A DNA stretch of 64,000 bases from NCBI GenBank assembly GCA_030765065.1, contig CM060990.1:5202001-5266000 (forward strand), given 5' to 3'. This DNA comes from Deroplatys truncata. Taxonomy: Eukaryota > Arthropoda > Insecta > Mantodea > Mantidae. Below, in pieces: positions 31,861-43,773 of this stretch (within the stretch, counting starts at the first letter, position 1; every line of letters starts with the position of its first letter). Made by a program: the position numbers and the translations under genes. The notes under the pieces were generated by a model, which searched no databases, was not told the origin of the DNA, and saw nothing but the letters and a program-made list of their open reading frames with translations.

Positions 31861-32022
31861 AAGGAGGAGGAATGTAGGTTTATACGGTAATATAGAGAGT
31901 AATTCGATTATAAAACTTTTCTCATCCAGCGTTACAACACTTTTATATACTTATTTTCTAAACCTTACAAACTTTATATATGTTAAACAGTAGTGTGCGA
32001 GACAGAGAGGGACAAACTGTAT
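31745..32022. repeat. Direct duplication, copy 2
   Basis: Second copy of 30660-30945, overlapping the end of the 70-bp minisatellite. It ends at GACAAACTGTAT just before unrelated sequence. Confidence 0.75.
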
Positions 32023-32104
32023 ATCGGTTTACAGTGAAGTATTCGTCCTAACCTATTCCCCCCGTGTATGTTCTGGATGTTCTCATGGTCTATTCATTCC
32101 TATC

Positions 32105-32295
32105 ATCATCTAACGTAACCACGTAACAAGACGTAACACAACGTAACATAACAGCATGTCAAGACGTCATACTAAGTAACATAAGCACATAACCACGCAA
32201 CATCACGTGACATCTCGTAACCAGAAACGTCACACGACGTAACAACACGTAGCAACTATGTAACCAAGTAACAAAACGTAAGAACTACACTCTAC
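32105..32295. repeat. Short-period CGTAACA minisatellite
   Basis: Many degenerate copies of a roughly 10-base motif (ACGTAACAT, ACGTAACCA) without a strict period. The same motif array occurs at about 52,300-52,460 in the palindrome spacer, including the phrase CCAGAAACGT in both. Confidence 0.6.
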
Positions 32296-32905
32296 GTGAA
32301 GAGTCGCTCACTGTGTAGGACTACAGACGATTATGAAAATGAAGACGATATAACACAGAAATACCATAAATGTCAAGTTCTTAAATTCTGCAAGTGTAAT
32401 AAAACTACTTCCAAGTGCACTGTTTGTAAGAAAATGCCGGTTAAAATAGGAGTTTGGTGCGCAATATCCGCAAAGAGAATAGTGGGACCTTTGTTTTAAA
32501 ACAACTGCACAGTACCGACGGATTTTCATGGATTTTGCTGAGCAACAAGACGATGTAGATCTGAGTCAAGGATATTTTCAGCAGGACGGCGCTACATGCC
32601 ATACATCAAATGAATTCATGGCACTAATTGCAAGTTTCTTTGACGACCGGATAATTTCCAATAACGCGTGGCTACCGAGACCTCCTGATTTGACATCGCC
32701 GGACTTTTTTCTATGGAGTTACTTAAAAGAGAGGGCTTATGCCACACGTCCCTAGACATTGGACGATCTGAAGCACAACATTACACAGGAGATTCAAGCT
32801 ATTGACAACAGAGTCCTCCAACGACTGTCCAGTAACATGGAACGACGTGTTGAGTTGTACCTTATGCAGGATGGAGGATATTTTCAACATTTGCTATGGA
32901 GTTAA
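32296..32905 (+). pseudogene. Mariner-type transposase fragment
   Basis: C-terminal half of a Tc1/mariner-superfamily transposase in two frames. The earlier part reads VWCAISAKRIVGPLF (about 32,450-32,500). The later part reads YFQQDGATCHTS, then PDLTSPDFFLWSYLKERAYATRP; 38 residues separate the Asp of QQDG from the Asp of SPDFFLW, near the DD37D spacing of some mariners. An in-frame TAG follows at 32753-32755, after which the frame continues with TLDDLKHNITQEIQAIDNRV and ends MQDGGYFQHLLWS at 32,905. The N-terminal DNA-binding part is absent, and a frame change lies between the two parts, so it is inactive. Confidence 0.75.
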
Positions 32906-33017
32906 ATAATTTCCCAAAATTTCCCTGCATTTCAGGTATAATAAGTTGTCGATAGCATAACTCGTTTTGAAACAATTAAAGAAATAAATGTGTCAGTTCT
33001 TCATAAATCATCCTGTA

Positions 33018-33239
33018 CCTGCATTGGGCGTGAAAGACAGCAAATTTTGCAGAGGTTCGAGGCTCGCATTTACGTGCCGTAAATCTACGACACGGGACCA
33101 CTGGCTTTAATTCCCTTCAGAAGGCAGCCATGCTAAGGATTTTTACGCCCGAAAAACATCCATCGCCCTCCGCCGGGTTTGGACCTGCGACCTTGGGAAC
33201 TAGAGGCTATCACAGTACCGCTAGACCACGGAGGGCGAC
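33018..33239 (-). mobile_element. SINE copy, minus strand
   Basis: On minus it starts with the tRNA-like head (GTCGCCCTCCGTGGTCTAGC; B box GGTCCAAACCC), continues with GATGGATG and CGGGCGTAAAAATCC, then the GTCCCGTGTCGTAGATTTACG block. It ends at TTTCACGCCCAATG, lacking the tail. Divergent from the copy at 15804. It lies inside the Polinton-like element. Confidence 0.8.
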
Positions 33240-33434
33240 TCAGGATGCCTCGAAACATGTATCTTCAGTAAAATCACGTTATGGAATTTCTGTTTGGAAT
33301 ACGGTAGATAATTCCTCTATCGACTAGATACGTGAATAATACGAATTTCGAATAAAACGATTGAGTGAAAGGCCGTCACCTGAACGATTACGCACCTTAT
33401 GTATATGTAAACGTTCCGAATATGGGAATTATTT

Positions 33435-33436
<2 letters not shown>

Positions 33437-33489
<53 letters not shown>
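33437..33489. repeat. (AT)n microsatellite
   Basis: About 26 uninterrupted AT dinucleotides. The open frames here encoding Tyr-Ile runs are artefacts of the repeat. Confidence 0.95.
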
Positions 33490-33493
<4 letters not shown>

Positions 33494-34329
33494 CATGTTA
33501 TTGCAGATACGTTTACATTGTAGCACATCTGAGCATAAGCTTTTTAGTCCCGTAGCTTGCTTGTTTAGTAATTGCGGTGATCGCAGTGCAGTTGTTGGCG
33601 ATGTTCCCTTGTTTCTTTGTAGTTACCACAAAGGTGCAGTTATTTACGTGGTTAAAGTTTTTTCCCACTTACTTGGAGTTTATTTTCGTTGCTTGAATTC
33701 GTTTGGTCACATGTTAAAAGTGGCACATACCTAAACCTTCTTCTAGAAACGCACTTTACAATCACGAGAGCTCCAAAAGGAAAGCGTGACTATGCTGGCT
33801 TTGAAATTCCATACGCTTTCCTTAATATCGCAAGAAACAACTGAATAGCGACAGCACTTGAACAAAATGACAAAACTATTAAAACATTCAAACCAATAAT
33901 AACGCATATCTCGGAAATGGTTGATGCCAAAAAAAGTTATTTGAAATACATTTTGGGTCGTAAAGAGATCTACATTTTTTAGCAAGTTTTTATCTATCTC
34001 TTACGGTTTAGCCGTTATTTAAAATTCCTTCCGAATGAAGAACACATTCCTAGAAAATTCAAGATATACATGGCATCTGTAAATATCTTAAATATATGGT
34101 GTTTTAATCGAAATCGTTAGACATTTTTGAGAAAATAAAAAATGTGGAAGAGTTTTCAATGTGAAGGATAATTTGGTGGGGTGTCAGAAGTAGATTATAT
34201 AGGACAGATCGAGCATTGCGTTTATATGGGAAAACGAGGGTATATGCAGCCCTTCAAGGGGAAAAATGCGTTTATATGGGGAAGATAGGGACTACGAGGA
34301 TCGATGGTAGGCTAGTAAATCCAGGTCCA

Positions 34330-34563
34330 ACATGTCCTTCAGCAATTTTAATAACATTTCAGGAATTTGAAGAAAGAGAAAGTGTAAAGGTGGCGTCTGC
34401 AGTTCCCATACAGAACTTTCAACTCCATTGCCTGAAAAAGAACAAAGAAGGCATAAGAGAGGGATTTTATGAGAGGAGGCTTGAGTGTTTGGAAGAAGAG
34501 TACACAGTGAAAATGAACATCTTGAAATTGGAACTAGAAATGAAAGAATCTCAGAAAAATTAA
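34330..34563 (+). pseudogene. Possible Myb/SANT-like protein fragment
   Basis: After a TAACATTTCAG acceptor-like sequence near 34,352 the frame reads EFEERESVKVASAV and ends CLEEEYTVKMNILKLELEMKESQ before a stop. This C-terminal pattern (basic-acidic helix, then VLKLELE-type heptads) resembles the tail of Myb/SANT-like proteins, such as the DNA-binding partner encoded by Harbinger transposons. The N-terminal trihelix is not present. The assignment is tentative; no start codon belongs to it. Confidence 0.3.
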
Positions 34564-34883
34564 GTATTGTTAATAACTTATACAACCATAAATATATTAC
34601 AAAAAATGTAATGAAACAGGCAAGGAATAATATGGATAAAGAAACTGTTTAGCAGATCTACTACGCTTTCATTTATTTGCACATACTCAAAGTATGGAAT
34701 TACACTTTCGGGAAATATTGCAGAAATAGACATGAAAAAGATATTTACGCAAAAAAATAAAAAAAGGACTTAGAATATTAGAAAAAGTAGATAAACAGCA
34801 TTCATGTAAACCAATTTTTAAAAATCATAAAATTTTAACTAAATTAAATTGAATTTTACCCTTTCTCCATCACTGCCTCCCTC

Positions 34884-34911
34884 CCTTTCTTTCTTTCTTT
34901 CTTTCTTTCCT
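34884..34911. repeat. (CTTT)n microsatellite
   Basis: Seven or so CTTT repeats within a longer pyrimidine-rich tract. Confidence 0.9.
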
Positions 34912-35271
34912 TCTTTATTTATATTCATTTAAATAGTTTTATATTTATAATGCTGAAGCTTATATACCAGTGCATCTGAAAGGGCTTATTTTGAACTCAT
35001 TATTACTGTAATATTTAATTGCATAATTTCAGAATGTAATAGAGCTTTCAATAGGTAACGCTAAAATTACTGTTTATGGAAAGAGGATAGGTGCACTATA
35101 AGATACAACCTGAGCCAAAGGAACATTTACAGAATGAAAACTACACCATTTTCATTTCACTATTCTTTCCTTCTTGAATCGTGAATTATGTTTCCAAAAT
35201 TCACAATCTTCATTTTCATTTGGTGCCCGTTTCTTTCTGTTTTTATCTTAAAACAAGATTAAATATATTCC

Positions 35272-35534
35272 TTGCCTAGAACACCCTAGAGTGAGTGGTA
35301 GATGCTATCCAACAGCCTAGCCTGCAGTGGTAGAAGCTGTCTTCAGCCATAACACATATCACCAACCCGCCTTCAGTAAATGTGAGTAGTAGTTGGTGGT
35401 GGTGGTGGTGGTGGTGGTGGCACTGGCGGCGACGGTGGTGTTGGTGATATGCGTTATGGCTGAAGACAGCTCCTACCACTGCAGGCTAGGCTGTTGGATA
35501 ACATCTACCACTCACTCTAGGGTGTTCTAGGCAA
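35272..35534. repeat. Near-perfect long hairpin with GGT-repeat loop
   Basis: Two 95-base arms (35272-35366 and 35440-35534) are inverted copies with about three differences. The arms start TTGCCTAGAACACCC and end GATATGTG-type sequence followed by GTTGGTG. The 73-base loop includes a (GGT)n run at 35394-35420. It lies 20 bases inside the right TIR of the Polinton-like element. It may be a foldback MITE; no target duplication was identified. Confidence 0.75.
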
Positions 35535-35554
35535 TGATATTCTAGGCAATATAT

Positions 35555-36616
35555 ATTCATATACAATTAATTAAAAAAAATAAAAAAATATTTAATTGTA
35601 TTCATTGATCAGCGAGGCAATTTTTTATTTTTAATAACGTATGTAATATTCACCTAAAATGTTAACCGTATTTATTTTTAATAACATATATAGTTTTCAA
35701 CTATAATGTTAACCGAATCATTTATTTTTTAATAACATTTATAATATTTAACTATAATGTTATCCGTATTTATTTTATTTTAATAACATATGTAGTATTC
35801 ACCGCGCTTATTTATTTTTAATACCGTATGTAATATTTCTTTCCGCCAATCTGAATACTTTATTCGCAATATTTTATTGAAAGAAATAAGAGCTATGAAA
35901 CTTAATCATTAATTTTCAGGGAAAAAAATTGTCTAGACTAGGGTTTTTCCACAGTTTGTGATGGAAATTCTACGAGCTAAAAGGTATTTACATTGAGTGT
36001 ATGCGGGTTTTTCAGAGCACTTAGGAAAACAATTACTGACATTGTTCGCTAATGACTGTATACAGATACGGGATGCAATCTTAAAGTCTATTAATGTGGT
36101 GAAAGCGTCTAACATTGTCAGCTAATGGACATTACCGTTATCCTCAGACAGAAGAAGGTTGCAGGGTTTTCATTACATCACAGACTGTTCCCGTGAGCGT
36201 GCTACTTATACACACGCTACCACTTGCGCTCGAGTCAATTCATATACAATTAATTAATCAAAAAATCTTAATTGAATAATGTTTGACGAACATTACCTAA
36301 TTGATTTGCCGAGGGGCGGCAGGCATCGAGAAAACAACTCCCTACCGCACACCTCAAAGGGAACCGGCGGGAGGCTGCAACACAGAACAAACGATGTCGA
36401 TTATATCTTATCACCTGTCGGCATCTCCGGCGGTCATTAGCGGGTTACATATGTTTACATATGTATTACCACACATATCCATTAGACGTGACATTAGCGG
36501 CGGTCATTAGCGGTTACACATGTTTACATGTGTTTACATGTGTTAAAACACATGTAATTACCCTTATCACTTGTCGGCATCTTTCTTTGGCCCTGTAGCG
36601 GCATAATAAGGCTACT
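35555..36616. repeat. Right TIR of the Polinton-like element
   Basis: Inverted copy of 28162-29210, ending GGCATAATAAGGCTACT. The AT-rich inner third contains about five copies of a roughly 50-base unit. The subterminal repeats at 36,430-36,470 and 36,498-36,555 carry CGGTCATTAGCGG followed by CATATG- or CACATG-type palindromes. An interior stretch is open by chance on minus in both TIRs, because the TIRs are homologous. Confidence 0.85.
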
Positions 36617-36622
36617 AATGTT

Positions 36623-37642
36623 CTTTCTGTAAATTTACACAGGAACACATTAGGTTAATGAGAAAGAAGTGTAATAATAATTCGCTTGGGGTGCTTACGT
36701 TTTAAATTTAACAGCTATTTGTCTTATAATTCGACACTTTTTAGAATGATTACATTTCTCATCAAATATTTATTAAATATCAAAATAGCTTATTAGCATA
36801 AGTACATGGATGAATGTTACAGTAGCGACGATAATTCTGTGACTATGACCTTCTTTCTTCACGCATTGAAGAGAGTCTATGTCCAAGCGTCACATCTTCT
36901 GCTGGCAACTGGCTGCTAGAAGATGAGAGACGGAACATAGCAGGGCACGGCTATATTTCAGAGACACAGCTTGTACTTACTACTCCTTTGATTTCGCAAA
37001 CGTTTCAATTTACAGGAAAAGAAAATATGGGGCGATGGATTTGTGGGTTAACTAGCAACAAATGGTAGCGGGTTAGCCCGTCCTCTTAGCCATTGTGGCT
37101 AGTGTGTTTGGTACTAGTGCTGGTCACATAGAGGACCGCGGCTTCGACTCCCGCCTCGGGTATGGGTGTTCGTGTTCGTGTAAATGTGGTGTATGGAAAC
37201 GGTAAACAAACAGTAAAACAGAAAACCCGGGAAAATAAACCGGCAAAAGAATAACTAAGTAGTATACTATCATGTGACTCACCGTATTGTTGTTCATTCC
37301 TAGAAAGACGGCTGCTACGGACGGGTGCGAGATCGCGCTGCTCACAGAACAATGTATTGCACTCCTCACAGAACACCAGGTTAATATAAACCATTTTAAA
37401 TATTGTGGTACAGCTCGTTTCTCTTTTTTCCAACACGCACACACTCGCACACAGTTTTATCAATGAAGTATCTAATCATCTGGCAAATATTCAACACCTG
37501 ACAGCTCACTATCGTCTTCGTGTTGTTCTTCTTCCTCATTTTCTGTTTCCTCACCTTCACTACTGTCACTGGCTCCTGATACTTGCACTATAAAGCTCTC
37601 CATTACATTTTGAAAGATTCCTTCTATTTCAATGTAATCATT
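36623..37642. other. Intergenic stretch with a tRNA-like SINE candidate
   Basis: No gene. Around 37,083-37,165 there is GTGGCTAGTGTG followed about 50 bases later by GGCTTCGACTCCC, arranged like tRNA A and B boxes. It is unlike the SINE at 15804, so may be a second, decayed SINE family. Low confidence. Confidence 0.3.
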
Positions 37643-38860
37643 TTAAATTTTTTGAACGTGCAGGCACACATTTTTCCACTTTTCTTTACTGATATCTGCA
37701 ACCCTTTGCTCACACAAGTTCATGACATCCTGTAATTTAAATGTCGTGTTACGACCTGCTACACATTGTTTTATGTCGACCCAAATAAGTTCTATGGGGT
37801 TTAGGTCAGGAGAATATGGTGGTAACCTGAGCACTGAATGGTCATGCTTGGCTAAGAGGTGGTCGACCACGTAGGTTTTATGGGCTGTCTTATGCGTATT
37901 AATGAGGCTGTAGAGCTCTACTTTCAACATTTGTTGTTGAAAGCGCACGTCCCTTGATGTGAGCCATTCCTGCATAGCTGTTTTTGTGGAGCTGCTTGTA
38001 GGAACCTTATCCAAATGCACATTATGGTACGGAGCATTATCTATTACTAAAACAGATTTAGGAGGCAAATTAGGAATTAGTTTCTCAGTTAACCATTTTT
38101 TGTAATTCCTCCCATTCATCTCATCGTGATAGTATCCGGTTTTTTTATTTCACTGGAACATTAAAAAAGTACCAGGAACAAATCCCAATTGCCCTCCTGC
38201 ATGAACTATAATAACTCTTGGTCCCTTTGCAACAGGTGCTAATAAGCCAGAGGTGCTGTCATCGCTCCAATTATTTGGCCTTGTGTGGCTGCTATGAAGG
38301 TATGTTTCACCTTCATATATAATCGGCCTTCCTTCGTCTCTAAACGTTTTAATGGCACCCAAATATGACACACGCCAATCTCTTATCTCATGTCTTTCCT
38401 GTAACAAGACCTTATTGTTCCTTGTTTTCTTCCACTTGAAACCCATGTCACGTAAGATAATATTTAAACTAGTGCTTCCCCCTTTAAAGTTAATGGAATC
38501 CTTAAGCTTCAGGAGCAGATTTCTGACGTGGGCACGGTTTTCTCCTGAATATAAAAATTGTAAATTGTTTGCCGAATCACACACCTATCAAAGTCATCAA
38601 TGTCTGTGATCCATTTTGGTACACGATGTACCTTTCCAGGTGTCCCAAAGAAGGTTCCCTGTTCCTCACATGTTCACCCTTCTTTAATTATTTTACGTAT
38701 TGTCCTCTCAGATACTTTTGTTGCTGTACTCACCCTCTCTTGCACTTTCTTCAGTGGAATTAGAATGTCGCTAGAAGCTGTTCCCGAAGAAATGGACGTT
38801 ATTAACAATTTCACGTGTTTGGTTGTGCACCAAGTTTGCTTTGAATGGGAGGCATTTTAG
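37643..38860 (-). pseudogene. DD82E (Sailor-like) transposase relic
   Basis: IS630-related transposase. The N-terminal helix-turn-helix remnant (KKVQERVSTATKVSERTIRKI) lies near 38,680-38,750. The core reads MGFKWKKTRNNKVLL, IIYEGETYLHSSHT, then VLVIDNAPYHN and LPPYSPDLNPIELIW. I count 82 residues between the Asp of IDN and the Glu of NPIE, matching the DD82E spacing reported for the Sailor group. Changes are visible: the position of the first catalytic Asp (usually DETY) reads GETY, an in-frame TGA occurs at 38150-38152 between the two halves of the core, and the N-terminal part is in another frame from about 38,535 upward with further stops. Inactive. Terminal repeats were not found. Confidence 0.7.
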
Positions 38861-40633
38861 TCTAAATAAGCAAATACATATACACGCGCACTCACATACA
38901 CACAAGACACAAAACACTAATCACGAATGCGATTAACAATCAGTTTCTAAAACTTGTAAAACTTAACGTGCTGGCACCGAAGCGGTAGAAGACGGATGCT
39001 GCACGGTCAAAGCTCTCTACGATACTGGCCATTTCAGTATACTGGGCATGACCGAGTGTATAGGCTCGGCAACTGGGCTGTAAATGATTACGCACCCAGT
39101 CTTCACCGGCACAAATCCATCGTTCCTGCTGTAATGAACTTGGTTTCTCTCTCCCTTACAGAAAACAACGAAATTCAGAGTTCGCATTGTACGTCTCATC
39201 CTACGACCATCACAATTGCAATAAAGGCTAATAATAAGCAATAAAACAATATTATATGTGAAAACAGTATATGAATTGCAAATAATTCAAAATTAAATAC
39301 ATCACAATATAAACCATTAACTTAAAGGCAGACGTTCACAGCATCTAATGCATTAGATATTTAAATCTAAGAAGAAAATGCTACTGATATCGGCCAGATT
39401 TTCCCTCTGGGAGCGTGCAAGGCTCAAAATTTTAATTGTTTACTTTGAAATAAAAAGCTCGTGTCTTTTAGTTTTAATGCTTACTTAAATGCCATCTCGG
39501 AGGTCGTACTCCTGCTGGGCTACACAGACGTTATGTTTTTGTTTGCAGTAGAGTGGACATTTCTGATCCAGAAAACAAATTCTGATTTCGGTCATCTTAA
39601 ATGTAATGTTGAAGAACGTCATGTTTGGACATAATTAAATCGCGCTTTCCCAGCTACAGTGTACACGGTTTTTATTTTCACATCATTAGGAAAAGTATAT
39701 TTTACTTCACAACTATTTTATTTATAACAACTTGATGGTATTCAAAACATTCCTATTGGCAAATACGGGTAATTAAATTACAAGTTAATTTAATTCTAAG
39801 ATTCGTTTCGATGTATAGTGCCTGCAGTTACAAGGTCGTTTAAACACAATCTGGAAGGAGAATCTGTGTACCTTTGGGTTCAGTGCTCATTTGTTTTCCA
39901 TCAAGGTAAATTTTCTAAATTAATACAGAATGCATGTAATTGGTGTTAAGCAGACATTAAGCACATCAGCGTCCATATTTCACTGTATATTGAATGGAGA
40001 AAACCTTTTTTCAAAAAATTCTAGTAAATTCTATGTTTATTGGCCCAGGTGTTTTCTATGGCTGGAGTAGTTTTTCGTAATTTAAAGAATGTTCAGTATG
40101 GTGGTCCCATAGGAAATCTCTCAATTTCTGTACCTTTAACTTCAGCCCTCGTGTGTTATGTAAACTGAAATTAATTACTTCCATTTTTGGAAAGTAAGGT
40201 ACCTGACAGTGATCAGGAGTTTTTGTAGTAAAGTATAATTTGATTTTATTTTAATCAAGGCATGAATCTATTACCATAATTGCAACAAAACGAACTTATT
40301 TTGCCTGGGCTGACATATTTTATCATGCCATTTCTCGTTAATTACATTTCACTGCAGCTTAAATGTGCCCCTGATTATTAACCGTCTGGAATATTTGTTT
40401 TAAAAGAGCACAGCAATAAACAACTGCTTTACGACTATCTGACAAATTACCGTGTACCTACAAATAGTCTATGTACAGTTATCGATAAGCAGTTCAATGA
40501 AATACACTAGATCATATCTTAAAACGTGTAAAGTATGAAACCAGCCTTTGATTTACAGTTGTGTTTGTGAATACAATCATATATAGCGTTCAATTCGTAC
40601 AGATTTATTTATAAAATTTAACTACACCTATTA

Positions 40634-40670
<37 letters not shown>

Positions 40671-41941
40671 GCCTGTAGTTGCATGCATGCACCACTATGC
40701 AGCAGAATGAAAAGATGATTAATAATTTGTGCACTTATTTAACCACAACAAAGGTCATTTATATTAAAAAAGCATATTATTATGCTTTAGCTTTCTCCTT
40801 TTAGATTTTTAATGTATGGTTTCATTAGCATGTTTAAAATTTCAATTTTAGAAAAATTTATTTCAGCCTTAAGATATCATAGCAGTTATTTCTTGAAAAA
40901 TTACGAGTTGGATATATTTAGATTTGCAATACTTTAGCTTTCTACAAATTTCTCTACTTTATATATTTATCGGTTTTCCAAGTTATAGTTATGTATCTAT
41001 TTCCTGCTTTCCGAAGCAGTCACCTCATATTGTTTAATAATGCACTTGCTTTCCCTTTCTCGTTCTGCGATTAGCTTGTTAATACATTTAGGAAAATTGT
41101 TGTGAAACTGTGAGCTGCGAACCCCTGAAGTACACGAATGTTGTAAAAGGGGACAGAAACTCGCTTACAGAGAAACAGTAAAATTGTTTAACATTCAAAC
41201 AAAATAAACCCTTTATGAGCAGGCTTATGAACTAACCTGAATTGGAAATTAACATAATTGTCGCAGGAATTTATGAAAAGCGAGCTTGAGTTTTGCTGAG
41301 CATGAAGAGAAGTTATTTTCCCTACTGCAGTACATTTATAATACGTTTTCCAGAGGTGGGCACGTTAATTGAACTGAAATTTGATTCCATTTGATTTTTA
41401 AGCTTTTAATACACAAATTCAAGTGTTTACAAATTAAGTACCGTATAGCATCAGTACATTGTGTTGTTAGTTATTAACTCTCATTTTTTCTGCATCTAAA
41501 ACGTCGATATATTGAATTCAAACTGCCTTGTAATGCGTAAAAGCCATAAAAGAAAAACAAATTAATGAAACGTCAAATGACATTTTCTGTTTTCACGGAA
41601 AGGATAAAATGGATAAACGGTTTCTGAACTACAAGTCTTGATATTAAACACCTAAATGACTCAAAAAAATTACGTGTATCAGCGACACTAAACATTAATA
41701 AGGGAGAACTAGTAACCGGGCTCATTTTCGAAATGTCTGGTCCAGATCATAGGCGCTTTTTCTTCTTCACTTCAAGGGCTAGAAAAACTGTATACCGAAT
41801 TCATGGGTCTGCCCACGGCTTCTCAGTGTTCCTTTATCTCTCTTTCTTTGAGTTTGTAATAGTATGCTGCTTTGGGGTTAACCTATATTTATCCATTCAT
41901 AACATACGGCTGTTACAAACATTTTTTTTTCTTTTTTAATT
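38861..41941. other. Intergenic stretch
   Basis: AT-rich sequence with no recognisable gene. It contains the (ATT)n run at 40635-40670. Because the window ends inside the partner arm, the giant inverted repeat may also include some of this stretch; that cannot be seen here. Confidence 0.4.
40635..40670. repeat. (ATT)n microsatellite
   Basis: Twelve or so uninterrupted ATT units. Confidence 0.9.
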
Positions 41942-43773
41942 TTATCCGTTAATGTTTTAATTTCCTTCTCCTCCAATTGTCCCTTCCTGATTCTTTTAAT
42001 TTTATACAATTTTTTATTATACAAAGGAACTCGCTGCGGTAAACTGTAATCCGCAGAATCTTTCATTAGGATCACAACGAAGGCTATGGACCTTGCACTA
42101 TCGCCGAACGACTCGCCGTTTGTCCCAATTTATTTATTGCTAGTAGATGTGTTTCTGGTAAAGTGTGTTTATAGTTTTGTTAACAGCCGCATATTCATAA
42201 CTTTTGTGCAAACAGTTAGGTAAATTTGGAATAACGTAATTTTATATACGATTCATTTGTTAACGGCTGATATTGAGTTGGAAAACATAGGCACTAATCA
42301 CAAAATACCAACGTCAGTTCGTTTCTAATAAATCTGTTATTTACACAACTCAGTAAGTAAAACTATTTCTTCGAGGTCATTTTTGTACTTGAAAGAATGA
42401 AGTGTGTATACGAGCAGAGAGCTGACATTTGGAACACTAATATCATGGTATTATGATTAGTTACAGAGGCAATTATACTTTGAATAAGGTACCATGTACC
42501 ACCTCCGGTGACGACAGTACGACTCCCATTCCCTCAACACCACGTGCAGCAGTAACAGATTTAGCTGTGTAAGTACTGTGTGCTGTGTCACAGCTTAGAG
42601 TCATGTTACAATACGCATATGAGTAACGTTTGCAATGCTTGCGTCAAGCAGACGAGGGGTTTCAAAGTTTGAAGCACGACCCATCCTAGTAAATCCGTAT
42701 GCTCGTTGCTTGGAGTTACAAAATGTGGGGTATGTTTGACGGAGGCGGTCTGGACTTAAATCGGGCATACAGAAGCGCTATTCACGGAAATATTACTTGC
42801 ATAACAACAATAGAGTATTCCTTCTCGTCAAATATATGCGCGATTTAACATGGTGTCTTATGCCTTGATGTTCGAAGACAGTATTTAATTTTCATCTTGT
42901 ATAACTGTCGAGTAATAGCAACAAAAAGTGTGCAGAGCCAACATTCTTGTGTGAATTCTTCCCCAGTCGTTTACGACCTTTACGGCAAGTCGTTGATATT
43001 AGCTATTTGGTCCTCCCCCGGATTGTCACCGACAAAAAGGGAAGAATTAAGAAAAGAAAACTACAACCTCCCCATTATTTCTATTTAAAGAATGCCTACT
43101 GTACACATCTGATATTTAAATTATCCTGATTGAAAGGGGATGTATCATATATATTATACACTGTACATATGAAAGCGGAACCATACACATAAATGGTCTA
43201 AATTACAATACAGATTAGGGTAAAAATATTGATTTAGTAACACCAATCTGGATAGTAAGGCAACTACTGACACCCCAAATGCCTACATTCTATTATGTGT
43301 TGTAGGACAGTGCATTTGATCCGGGTTGACAGGAAATAAAAGCGGCCCAGTTCCACTAGACGAAATTGTGGCCAACGATATAGTTCTGGGCGACGGTCCA
43401 TGCCATTAACCAATAAAGCTAACGATAAACGTATGAAGCACGTCCTTTGCAATAATAGGCCACAAGTTGGTATACAAGAAGAACACACTGAATGTGGCAA
43501 TAACTTTCAAGGCGTGCAATGTCTACTGTTCATTAGTGTGCAGGGAGGAAAGCCACATTCGTCCAAAGATAAATTGTGGCGAAATGTTACTTAAAGCAGA
43601 AAGCGCACTGGGCTCTAGACTCATTCCTTCAGATTAATGCCAGAGTATGGAAATGAAAACATGCTTTTATTAAAGGATAGCTATCTATGAAATTTCTAAA
43701 ATCCGCAATTTCTTTTCAATTCATTTGAAATTTGTTTACAGCACTCAGCGTTTAATATATAGGGTGGGCCATT

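Larger units (their letters stand above)
28162..36616. mobile_element. Non-autonomous Polinton-like element with 1.05-kb TIRs and 6-bp TSD
   Basis: 8,455 bp. The left TIR (28162-29210) and right TIR (35555-36616) are inverted copies differing by only a few percent. Tips read AGTAG at the left and CTACT at the right. AATGTT occurs immediately outside both ends (28156-28161 and 36617-36622), a 6-bp target duplication. AG/TC ends, 6-bp duplications and long TIRs are the published hallmarks of Polintons. The TIR is also homologous to the end of the Polinton at 1-10612. The 6.3-kb interior has no Polinton gene. It holds satellites, a mariner fragment, a SINE, microsatellites and a hairpin element. 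As a gene-less element it looks whole; its movement would have required proteins from elsewhere. Confidence 0.8.

Noticed and set aside
33317-33555. Open frames with Tyr-Ile repeats
   Set aside because: They are translations of the (AT)n microsatellite.
36301-36510. A 69-residue frame repeated at 28258-28467
   Set aside because: It is part of the TIR and includes the subterminal repeats. There is no start or codon pattern to support a gene.
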